Assembly (NCBI GenBank): GCA_947478535.1
Contig: CANJXD010000272.1
Coordinates: forward strand, 1 to 7,596
Direction of reading: 5' to 3'
From: Acetobacteraceae bacterium
GTDB lineage: Bacteria; Pseudomonadota; Alphaproteobacteria; Acetobacterales; Acetobacteraceae
Length of the DNA: 7,596 nucleotides
Below the pieces are notes generated by a model that did no database searches, had not been told where the DNA came from, and saw only the letters and a list, made by a program, of their open reading frames with translations. How positions within the stretch are numbered: the first letter of the stretch is position 1; each line of letters begins with the position of its first letter. Positions 1 through 7,596 of this stretch are shown here, in pieces. The position numbers and the translations under genes were made by a program.

Positions 1-411
1 GAAGGCGGGCGGGACGCAGAGCGCGTAGTCCGTCGTATTGACGCGCAGCAGCGGGCGGTAAGAGTCCGGGGTGTAGGGCACCGGCGTCACATGCGGGATG
101 ACGGTGAGCGAGCTGTTGATGACGAAGCCGAGCGTGTAGCCATCCGGGCGCGCGTTCACGACGTCCCGCACCCCGATGGTGCCGCCCGCGCCGAGACGGT
201 TCTCGACGACGAACTGCATGCCATGCAGGCGCTGCGCGCCCTCCACGAGCTGGCGGGCGACGGTGTCGAGGCCACCGCCGGGCGGTGCGGGCACCAGCAT
301 CCGGATCGGGCGTGTCGGGAAGGCCTCCTGCGCCGAGGCGGGGGTCTGCCAGGCCAGCCAGGACAGGGTGGTAGCGGCGATCGCGGCGAAGAGCCGGGGT
401 GCGACGGACAT
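1..411 (-). CDS. Bug-family tripartite tricarboxylate transporter substrate-binding protein, N-terminal part (C-terminus outside window)
   Basis: This is a periplasmic solute-binding protein of the Bug/TctC family, which usually binds carboxylates and delivers them to a TctA/TctB membrane pair; the ligand cannot be predicted. Only the first 137 residues are in the window, of roughly 320 usual for the family, because the gene runs off the left edge. Residues 1-28 look like a Sec signal peptide with probable cleavage after ASA (ASA|QEAF). The family's N-terminal signature follows: RPIRMLVPAPPGGGLDTVAR (34-53), VVENRLGAGGTIG (68-80) and ARPDGYTLGF (87-96), which correspond to the ligand-binding beta1-alpha1 loop and the second conserved loop. 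The start is set by a perfect AGGAGG (427-422 on this strand) 10 nt before the ATG. No tctA or tctB is seen. It lies downstream of the hybrid kinase on the same strand, but a 187-bp repeat-bearing spacer makes an operon uncertain. The family call is firm. Confidence 0.93.
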   Translation of the reverse strand, partial: MSVAPRLFAAIAATTLSWLAWQTPASAQEAFPTRPIRMLVPAPPGGGLDTVARQLVEGAQRLHGMQFVVENRLGAGGTIGVRDVVNARPDGYTLGFVINSSLTVIPHVTPVPYTPDSYRPLLRVNTTDYALCVPPAF

Positions 412-421
412 CCGCTCGTTT

Positions 422-427
422 CCTCCT
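422..427 (-). promoter_or_regulatory. Shine-Dalgarno site of the partial Bug gene
   Basis: Read on the minus strand this is AGGAGG, a perfect anti-16S match, 10 nt before the ATG at 411. It fixes the start and is the strongest ribosome-binding site in the window. Confidence 0.8.
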
Positions 428-517
428 GAATTTTACCGCGCTCGCGGATTTTCCTCAGTCTGTCAGACCGGGCTGCGGCCAGCAACGCAGGGCAGACGCG
501 GCCGACACCCTCGGGCA

Positions 518-579
518 CGGCCAAGGGCACGGCAAAGGGGGCGGCCAGGGGGGGCGGCCAGGGGGGGCGGCCAAGGGCA
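518..579. repeat. G-rich tandem repeat, five units of 12-13 bp
   Basis: Five head-to-tail units lie at 518-529, 530-541, 542-554, 555-567 and 568-579. The first and last are identical (cggccaagggca), the third and fourth are identical (cggccaggggggg), and the second is a variant (cggcaaaggggg). They sit in the spacer between the kinase stop codon and the Bug start. On the plus strand, four G-runs at 537-541, 548-554, 561-567 and 575-577 are separated by 6, 6 and 7 nt, which fits the standard G3+N1-7 quadruplex consensus. Transcripts from the flanking minus-strand genes would carry the C-rich complement. Slippage during replication is the likely origin; any function is unknown. Confidence 0.85.
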
Positions 580-598
580 CGTCCGCCCCCTTGGCCGC
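567..598 (-). terminator. Hairpin directly after the kinase stop codon, possible terminator without a U-tract
   Basis: A perfect 11-bp inverted repeat (gcggccaaggg at 567-577, cccttggccgc at 588-598) with a 10-nt loop begins on the base next to the kinase stop codon (599-601), where a transcription terminator would be expected. On the minus strand it is followed by C-runs, not U-runs, so it is not a classic intrinsic terminator. The C-rich RNA beyond it could serve Rho, which is inference. The left arm lies inside the last tandem-repeat unit, so the hairpin may be partly a by-product of the repeat. Confidence 0.4.
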
Positions 599-3362
<2,764 letters not shown>

Positions 3363-3391
<29 letters not shown>

Positions 3392-4292
3392 TATCGGCCT
3401 ATTCGTCTTTTTTTGCGAGCGCGGAGAAGGGGTTCTGGCCCAGACTCTTGCGCAGGCGCCGGGGGCGGCTGTGCCCGCCTCGGGAATCGGCCAGAATCCG
3501 CCAGTTCCGGGGCCGTCATCCCCCCTCGCTGCCCCTCTCGCCACCCCTCCGGGCACAGGTGGTGGGGTGGTGGAACGGCTGGCGGCTATTCGCGCCAGAG
3601 GCGAAATCCAGGTCTGCATGTGGGCGGAGTACTTCGCCATCTCCTACCGCAACCCCCGGAACGGGGAGCTGGAGGGGATCGATATCGACATGGCCCGCGC
3701 CCTGGCGACGCGGCTCAGCGTGAGGCTGGCCTTTGTCGAGACCAACTTCGCGGAGTTCATGGACCGGCTGGATGAAGGCGCCTGCGACATCGCCATGATG
3801 GGCGTCGGCATCAATCCGCCCCGCGCACGGCGCGTCGCCTTCACCAAGCCCTATCTGGCGAGCCCGGTCTATGCCGTGACCACGCGCACCAACACCAGGA
3901 TGCAGACGTGGCGGGACATCGACACCCCCGGCACCGTCGTCGCGGTAGCGGCCGCCACGGTGATGGAGCCGCTGATGCGGGAGAACCTGCGGAACGCCGA
4001 ACTGATGGTGGTCCGCGCGCCCCGGACGCGGGAGGGGGAGGTGCTGTCCGGCCGCGCCGACGTCTTCATGTCGGACTTTCCCTACACCCGGCGGATGGTG
4101 CTGATGCATGACTGGGCGCGGGTGATCGACCCGCCCGGACGGTTCGGGGAGACGCTGTATGCCTATGCCCTGCCACGAAACGACCAGGCCTGGCTGAACG
4201 AGGTCAACGCCTTCCTGGAACGGTCGCGGCTGGATGGCACGCTGGCGCGCGCCGCACAGCGGCACGGGCTGACACCGATCGTACTGCCGTAG
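3363..4292 (+). CDS. Amino-acid-type ABC transporter substrate-binding protein (SBP_bac_3 family)
   Basis: This 309-residue exported protein belongs to the family that binds polar amino acids or similar small solutes in the periplasm. Residues 1-26 form a signal peptide (h-region [14 protein letters not shown], probable cleavage after VLA). A Pro/Ala/Gly-rich stretch of about 40 residues (28-68) follows and looks like an unstructured tether. The binding fold starts near 69. Family motifs are [10 protein letters not shown] (77-86), [16 protein letters not shown] (103-118), the [20 protein letters not shown] segment (142-161) with the following KPYL, and [12 protein letters not shown] (229-240), equivalent to the usual GRADA..SD hinge region. 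Total length is slightly above the usual 250-280 because of the tether. Start choice rests on the GGAG at 3352-3355 and on the signal peptide beginning exactly at this Met. No ABC permease or ATPase adjoins it. Its divergent neighbour is a sensor kinase, so it could serve in sensing, though that is inference. The stop is 13 bp from the stop of a convergent small ORF. Confidence 0.93.
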
Positions 4293-4305
4293 CCGGCGGC
4301 AAGCC

Positions 4306-4632
4306 TCAGGCGTGGCGGTTGATTCCCTTCGGCGGGGAGGCCGTGCCGCCGCCATAGCCGGTGGCGGCACGGCGCCGCAGTTCCATCGCGAGTTCCTGGT
4401 TCGGCCGCTCGGCCTGCTGTTCCAGTACCGCTATGTTCGTGCGGGTCACCTCGAGCGGCGTCATGCCCTGCGGGCCGCCACCGAAGGGCGCCGAGCCCAT
4501 GGGTTGGGCGGCGAGCGTGCCGCCTGGGCCGCGCAAGGTCGGCTGGCGCGCCAGCATGACGCCCGAGCCTTGGCTTGGTGAGACAGCCGCAGATCGGCTG
4601 GCGGCCGCCATGGAGGTGGGTTGGATGGTCAT
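4306..4632 (-). CDS. Small hypothetical protein, 108 residues
   Basis: I do not recognise this protein. It has no signal peptide and no membrane segment. Residues 1-57 are low in complexity (Ala, Gly, Ser, Pro, Gln). Residues 58-90 (TPLEVTRTNIAVLEQQAERP and onward to LRRRAATG) look like a charged amphipathic helix. The tail is Gly/Pro-rich. Codon third positions are mostly G or C, as in the real genes here, which favours coding. The ATG at 4632 has AGGA 9 nt upstream, and that site lies within a perfect hairpin (4637-4656). The gene converges on the solute-binding protein, with 13 bp between the stop codons. Other-frame ORFs across the same stretch lack a comparable start. Function is unknown. 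The residual doubt is whether it is expressed at all. Confidence 0.6.
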   Translation of the reverse strand: MTIQPTSMAAASRSAAVSPSQGSGVMLARQPTLRGPGGTLAAQPMGSAPFGGGPQGMTPLEVTRTNIAVLEQQAERPNQELAMELRRRAATGYGGGTASPPKGINRHA

Positions 4633-4636
4633 GGCA

Positions 4637-4656
4637 CTTCATCCTGCGGGATGAAG
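4637..4656 (-). promoter_or_regulatory. Perfect 8-bp inverted repeat overlapping the ribosome-binding site of the small ORF
   Basis: The arms cttcatcc (4637-4644) and ggatgaag (4649-4656) enclose a 4-nt loop (tgcg on the plus strand). Read as minus-strand RNA, the hairpin ends 4 nt before the ATG at 4632, and the AGGA motif lies across its loop and 3' arm, so folding would hide the ribosome-binding site. It could instead be an operator for a dyadic DNA-binding protein in the 141-bp divergent spacer shared with the Bug gene. The dyad is directly visible; both roles are inference. Confidence 0.5.
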
Positions 4657-4686
4657 GTTAAGGGGTGGTTGAAGGGCGTCTCTCTT

Positions 4687-4717
4687 TTGGCAACCGCTCT
4701 CCGTCCGACAAGATACT
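4687..4717 (+). promoter_or_regulatory. Weak candidate promoter for the complete Bug gene
   Basis: TTGGCA (4687-4692, five of six to the -35 consensus) and GATACT (4712-4717, four of six to the -10 consensus) are separated by 19 nt, longer than the ideal 17. A 6-bp dyad (agcgcg at 4722-4727, cgcgct at 4735-4740) follows and would overlap the expected transcription start. Spacing and partial matches leave this as a guess. Confidence 0.25.
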
Positions 4718-4760
4718 CCCCAGCGCGCGAAGGTCGCGCTACCGTCAGGGAAACAAGCCC

Positions 4761-4765
4761 GGAGG
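4761..4765 (+). promoter_or_regulatory. Ribosome-binding site that fixes the start of the complete Bug gene
   Basis: GGAGG lies 8 nt before the ATG at 4774. The reading frame is open from 4621, but that earlier start has no such site and would put 51 residues in front of the signal peptide. Confidence 0.75.
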
Positions 4766-4773
4766 AAACGACC

Positions 4774-5745
4774 ATGCCCACACGTCGCGGAATTGCAGCG
4801 CTTCTGCCGGCCAGCCTGGCGGCCCCCGCGCTGGCGCAGAGCACAGGCGAATACCCGAACCGGCCGATCCGCCTGATCGTGGGCTTCGCCGCAGGTGGCG
4901 GCACGGATATCACCACCCGGACGATGCAGCCGAAGCTGCAGCAATTGCTGGGCACCAGCATCGTCGTGGACAACCGCCCCGGCGCCGGCGGCAACCTGGC
5001 GACGGAGATCGCGGTGCGGGCGCCGGCGGATGGCTACACGCTGCTGATGGGCACCATCGCGGCGCTGGCGATCAACCCGACCATCTACCGCAACCTGCCC
5101 TTCGACCCGCAGGCCGATCTTTCGCCGATCAGCATGTCCGGCTCGATCCTGAATGTGCTGATCGTGCCGGCGAACCGCCCCTGGCGGACGGTGTCGGAAC
5201 TGATCGCCGATGCGAAGGCGCGCCCGGATACCATCACCTACGGCTCCTCCGGCGTGGGCGGCGCGGGGCACCTGGCGGGCGCGCTGCTGGACCAGATGGC
5301 GGGGATCAAGACCGTGCATGTGCCCTATCGCGGCGGCGGACCGCTGATGACGGACATGGTCGGCGGCAAGATCGACTACGCCTTTTCCACCGCGCCGACC
5401 GCGGTGCCGCAGATCGAGGCGGGCCGGCTGCGGGCGCTCGCGGTGCCGACGCTGCAACGCTCCGCCCTGCTGCCGAGCGTGCCGACCGTGGCGGAAGTGC
5501 TGCCGGGCTATGAGGTGGGCAACTGGTATGCCCTGCTCGGCCCGAAGGGGCTTCCCGCCAATGTCGTCCAGCGCCTGAACGCCGCCATGCGCGCCACGGT
5601 GACGGACCACGAGATCGCGAGCCATCTGGCCCGCCATGGCGTCGAGCCGCTGCAATCCAGCCCTGAGGAACTGGCCCGCTTCATCCGCGAGGAGACGGCG
5701 AAATGGGCGCCGATCGTCCGTGCCACGGGGGCGACGGCGGAGTGA
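4774..5745 (+). CDS. Bug-family tripartite tricarboxylate transporter substrate-binding protein
   Basis: This is a complete 323-residue periplasmic binding protein of the Bug/TctC family, of typical length. The signal peptide covers residues 1-22, with probable cleavage after ALA (ALA|QSTGEYP). The family signature is intact: RPIRLIVGFAAGGGTDITTR (30-49), VVDNRPGAGGNLATE (64-78), RAPADGYTLLMGT (82-94), the YGSSGVGGAGHLAG loop (156-169), VPYRGGGPLMTDMVGGKIDY (183-202), and the C-terminal helix region ending EELARFIREETAKWAPIV (298-315). The ligand is probably a carboxylate or related small acid, which is family knowledge and not visible here. No TctA/TctB genes adjoin, which is common because Bug genes outnumber transporters in many proteobacteria. 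It is transcribed away from the small ORF and followed after 119 bp by accA. Confidence 0.95.
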   Translation: MPTRRGIAALLPASLAAPALAQSTGEYPNRPIRLIVGFAAGGGTDITTRTMQPKLQQLLGTSIVVDNRPGAGGNLATEIAVRAPADGYTLLMGTIAALAINPTIYRNLPFDPQADLSPISMSGSILNVLIVPANRPWRTVSELIADAKARPDTITYGSSGVGGAGHLAGALLDQMAGIKTVHVPYRGGGPLMTDMVGGKIDYAFSTAPTAVPQIEAGRLRALAVPTLQRSALLPSVPTVAEVLPGYEVGNWYALLGPKGLPANVVQRLNAAMRATVTDHEIASHLARHGVEPLQSSPEELARFIREETAKWAPIVRATGATAE

Positions 5746-5787
5746 AGCCGCTGACAGGCGGTGCGGCGGGGCGATGCAGACCCCGCC

Positions 5788-5834
5788 GGCCCGCCTTCCA
5801 CCGGCCCGCCTTCCGCCCGGCCCGCCTTCCGCCC
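5788..5834. repeat. C/T-rich tandem repeat, three units of 15-16 bp, upstream of accA
   Basis: Units lie at 5788-5802 (ggcccgccttccacc), 5803-5818 and 5819-5834 (both ggcccgccttccgccc). The array is bracketed by the palindrome gccggc at 5785-5790 and 5835-5840. It fills much of the 119-bp spacer between the Bug gene and accA. The plus strand is C-rich with many pyrimidine-C steps and could be a Rho-loading region for a transcript entering from the Bug gene, which is inference. The G-rich complement has 8-12 nt loops and does not meet the strict quadruplex consensus. Confidence 0.8.
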
Positions 5835-5864
5835 GCCGGCGATCCGGGCTAAGGCTGCGCCGCC

Positions 5865-6821
5865 ATGCGCCACTTTCTGGAATTCGAAAAACCCATCGCC
5901 GAACTCGAAGGCAAGATCGAGGAACTGCGACGGGCCACCGACGCCGGCGGCATCGATGTCGCCGAGGAAGTCGGCAAGATGCGCGACAAGGCGGAAGCCC
6001 TGTTGCGCCAGACCTACGCCAAGCTCACGCCCTGGCAGAAGGCGCTCGTCGCCCGGCACCCGGAACGGCCGAAGGGCCTCGACTACATCCGCGGGCTGAT
6101 CGAGGACTGGACGCCGCTGGCCGGCGACCGCGCCTTCGCCGATGATGCCGCCGTGCTGGCGGGGCTCGGGCGGTTCCGGGGCCGCGCCGTCGCGGTGCTG
6201 GGCACCGAGAAGGGCCGAGATACCGAAAGCCGCGTGAAGCACAATTTCGGCATGGCGCGGCCGGAAGGCTATCGCAAGGCGCGGCGGATCATGGAACTCG
6301 CCGGTCGCTTCGGGCTGCCGATCCTGTCCTTCGTCGATACCGCCGGCGCCTTCCCGGGCATCGATGCGGAAGCGCGTGGCCAGGCGGAAGCCATCGCCCG
6401 GTCGATCGAGGCGGGGCTGGATGCGCCCGTGCCCTTCGTCGCCACCATCATCGGCGAGGGTGGGTCCGGTGGCGCCATCGCGCTGGCGGCGGCGGACCGG
6501 GTGCTGATGCTGGAACATGCGATCTATTCCGTGATCTCCCCCGAAGGCTGCGCCAGCATCCTGTGGCGCGATGCCGCCAATGCGCCCCAGGCCGCGGAAG
6601 CCCTGCGCCTGACGGCGGAGGATCTGCGCAAGCTCGCCCTGATCGACGCCATCATCCCGGAACCCCTGGGCGGCGCGCATCGGGACCATGAGGCGATGCT
6701 GGCCGCCGTATCCCGCCAGATCTGGGACAGCCTGGAGCCCCTGATGGCGCTGGACGGCGCGACGCTGCGGGCGCGGCGGCGTGAAAAGTTCCTGGAGATG
6801 GGCCGCTCGGGCGTGGTCTGA
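5865..6821 (+). CDS. accA: Acetyl-CoA carboxylase carboxyltransferase subunit alpha
   Basis: AccA pairs with AccD (A2B2) to move the carboxyl group from carboxybiotin on AccB to acetyl-CoA, giving malonyl-CoA for fatty-acid synthesis in the cytosol. At 318 residues it is almost the length of the E. coli protein (319). The N-terminal helical region (FLEFEKPIAELEGKIEELR, 4-22) and HPERP (65-69) are typical. The crotonase-like core carries GTEKGRDT (113-120), NFGMARPEGYRKA (127-139), VDTAGAFPGIDAE (157-169), RGQAEAIARS (171-180), the glycine-rich oxyanion segment GEGGSGGA (197-204), YSVISPEGCASILWR (221-235) and IIPEPLGGAH (263-272). The start is the first ATG, which gives the right family length; its ribosome-binding site is weak (AAGG 10 nt upstream). 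No accD or other fatty-acid gene is in the window. An MFS gene follows after 30 bp. Confidence 0.98.
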   Translation: MRHFLEFEKPIAELEGKIEELRRATDAGGIDVAEEVGKMRDKAEALLRQTYAKLTPWQKALVARHPERPKGLDYIRGLIEDWTPLAGDRAFADDAAVLAGLGRFRGRAVAVLGTEKGRDTESRVKHNFGMARPEGYRKARRIMELAGRFGLPILSFVDTAGAFPGIDAEARGQAEAIARSIEAGLDAPVPFVATIIGEGGSGGAIALAAADRVLMLEHAIYSVISPEGCASILWRDAANAPQAAEALRLTAEDLRKLALIDAIIPEPLGGAHRDHEAMLAAVSRQIWDSLEPLMALDGATLRARRREKFLEMGRSGVV

Positions 6822-6851
6822 CGCGGCGCGGGGTGGTTTGATCGACCCCGC

Positions 6852-7596
6852 ATGGATGTTCCTCCCCCTCAGGCGCCTTCCCCCTCGGCGCCCATCCCGC
6901 CGGATGAACTGCGTCGTCTTTTCTTCCGCCTGTTCCCCGCCGTCGCCCTCGCCATGTTCGGCGCGGCGATGGACCAGACGCTGGTCGCCGCCGCCCTGCC
7001 GGCGGTGGCGCGCGGGCTGGGGGAGGTGGAGCGCATTTCCTGGATCATCGTGCTGTACCTCGTCGCCAATACGGTGGCCGCGCCGGTCTATGGGCGGCTC
7101 GGCGATGCGCTGGGGCGGCGGCGGATGCTGCTGGTGGCGCTGGGCTTCTACGGCCTCGGGGGGACGCTCTGCGCCGTGGCGCCGAATTTCGGCGTGCTCG
7201 CGGTGGCGCGCATCATCCAGGGGTTTGGCGGCGGTGGGCTGATCAGCCTGTCCGTGGCCCTGATCGCGGAAGTGGTGCCGCCGCGCGAAAGGGCGCGCTT
7301 CCAGGCCTGGATCGCCGCCGTCTTCACCATCGCCGCGGCCTTCGGCCCGGTGGTGGGCGGCTTCCTCGCCGAGCATTTCGGCTGGCGGGCGATCTTCATG
7401 GTGCAATTGCCGCTGAGCCTGCTGGCCGCCCGGCTGGCCATCGCCCGGCTGCCCGACAAGCGGCCTTCCAGCGCCCAGGGCTTCGCCTTCGACTGGTGGG
7501 GCCTGCTGCTGTTCACCCTGTTCGTCGCCCCCGCGCTGATGGCCATGGACCAGGCGCGGCGGCTGACGCCGGGGCCGCTTTCGTTGGCCGCCCTGC
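6852..7596 (+). CDS. MFS drug exporter of the DHA2 (EmrB/QacA) type, N-terminal part (C-terminus outside window)
   Basis: This is a membrane transporter of the 14-helix drug:H+ antiporter family. The first 248 residues are present, of about 480-520 usual. A Pro-rich cytoplasmic leader (1-20) precedes TM1 (about 27-50) with the family's motif MDQTLVAAALP (40-50), close to the usual LDxTVVNVALP. Motif A is GRLGDALGRRR (81-91) in the TM2-TM3 loop. RIIQGFGGGG (120-129) is motif B in TM4. GPVVGGFLAEHFGWRAIF (165-182) is the TM5 motif C region. Further helices run to the edge. The frame is the same as accA, with ten codons between the accA stop and this ATG and no other in-frame start candidate among them. 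No clear ribosome-binding site is visible. A 6-bp stem (gcgggg 6828-6833, ccccgc 6846-6851) abuts the ATG. The 30-bp gap suggests co-transcription with accA. The substrate cannot be told. Confidence 0.93.
   Translation, partial: MDVPPPQAPSPSAPIPPDELRRLFFRLFPAVALAMFGAAMDQTLVAAALPAVARGLGEVERISWIIVLYLVANTVAAPVYGRLGDALGRRRMLLVALGFYGLGGTLCAVAPNFGVLAVARIIQGFGGGGLISLSVALIAEVVPPRERARFQAWIAAVFTIAAAFGPVVGGFLAEHFGWRAIFMVQLPLSLLAARLAIARLPDKRPSSAQGFAFDWWGLLLFTLFVAPALMAMDQARRLTPGPLSLAAL

Noticed and set aside
430..475. A sigma70-like promoter for the partial Bug gene (CTGACA and TAAAAT on the minus strand)
   Set aside because: The two boxes are 25 nt apart, too far to work together, and the TAAAAT would place the transcription start inside the Shine-Dalgarno.
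3392..3640. An 83-residue N-terminal extension of the kinase
   Set aside because: It is antisense to the binding-protein gene and would put a Pro/Gly/Ala-rich segment without a clear feature ahead of TM1. The open frame looks like a by-product of base composition.
4285..4301. A terminator between the convergent binding-protein and small-ORF stop codons
   Set aside because: The only dyad is 5 bp (tgccg/cggca) with a 7-nt loop and no T-run, too weak to call.
4312..4654. Plus-strand ORFs of 89 and 97 codons across the small minus-strand ORF
   Set aside because: They are Arg/Ala-rich shadows without a convincing ribosome-binding site, while the minus frame has a start site and a more protein-like composition.
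5781..5840. A quadruplex on the minus strand of the accA leader repeat
   Set aside because: Several loops between GGG runs are 8-12 nt, beyond the strict consensus of 7.
5508..7406. A minus-strand reading frame of 632 codons across the Bug end, accA and the MFS start
   Set aside because: It is antisense to three well-supported genes, is His/Arg/Gln/Gly-rich low-complexity sequence and contains no recognisable domain.

Overview
The window is very GC-rich chromosomal DNA, with strong G/C preference at third codon positions. It carries two orphan Bug-type (tripartite tricarboxylate transporter) periplasmic binding proteins, a hybrid sensor kinase, accA and a DHA2-type MFS exporter. An abundance of Bug proteins together with an alphaproteobacterial-looking AccA suggests an alphaproteobacterium, perhaps Acetobacteraceae of the Roseomonas type. 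That assignment is inference from gene content and composition, since no rRNA or tRNA gene is present.

Layout. Positions 1-411 (minus) hold the N-terminal 137 codons of a Bug substrate-binding protein that runs off the left edge. Positions 412-598 are a spacer with a G-rich 12-13 bp tandem repeat and an 11-bp inverted repeat directly after the kinase stop codon. Positions 599-3391 (minus) encode a membrane-bound hybrid histidine kinase (Cache-like sensor, HisKA, HATPase, REC, REC). Positions 3363-4292 (plus) encode a secreted amino-acid-type solute-binding protein. The 5' ends of these two genes overlap head to head. Positions 4306-4632 (minus) are a small unrecognised ORF, convergent with the binding protein and preceded by a perfect hairpin that overlaps its ribosome-binding site. 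Positions 4774-5745 (plus) encode a complete second Bug protein. After a spacer with a C/T-rich tandem repeat come accA (5865-6821) and the start of an MFS exporter (6852 to the right edge), both plus strand and 30 bp apart.

How the genes may work together. The divergent binding protein and sensor kinase are the only pair whose arrangement suggests a joint function: sensing a small periplasmic solute and passing phosphate to a partner outside the window. No ABC permease or ATPase, no TctA/TctB partner, no HPt protein and no stand-alone response regulator is present, so all three binding proteins are orphans as far as can be seen. AccA is a housekeeping enzyme of fatty-acid synthesis and looks unrelated to its neighbours.

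No rRNA, tRNA, CRISPR array, insertion sequence or phage gene was recognised. I do not see a clearly new multi-gene system. The points most worth a second look are the overlapping divergent starts, the quadruplex-capable repeat after the kinase, and the hairpin over the start of the small ORF.
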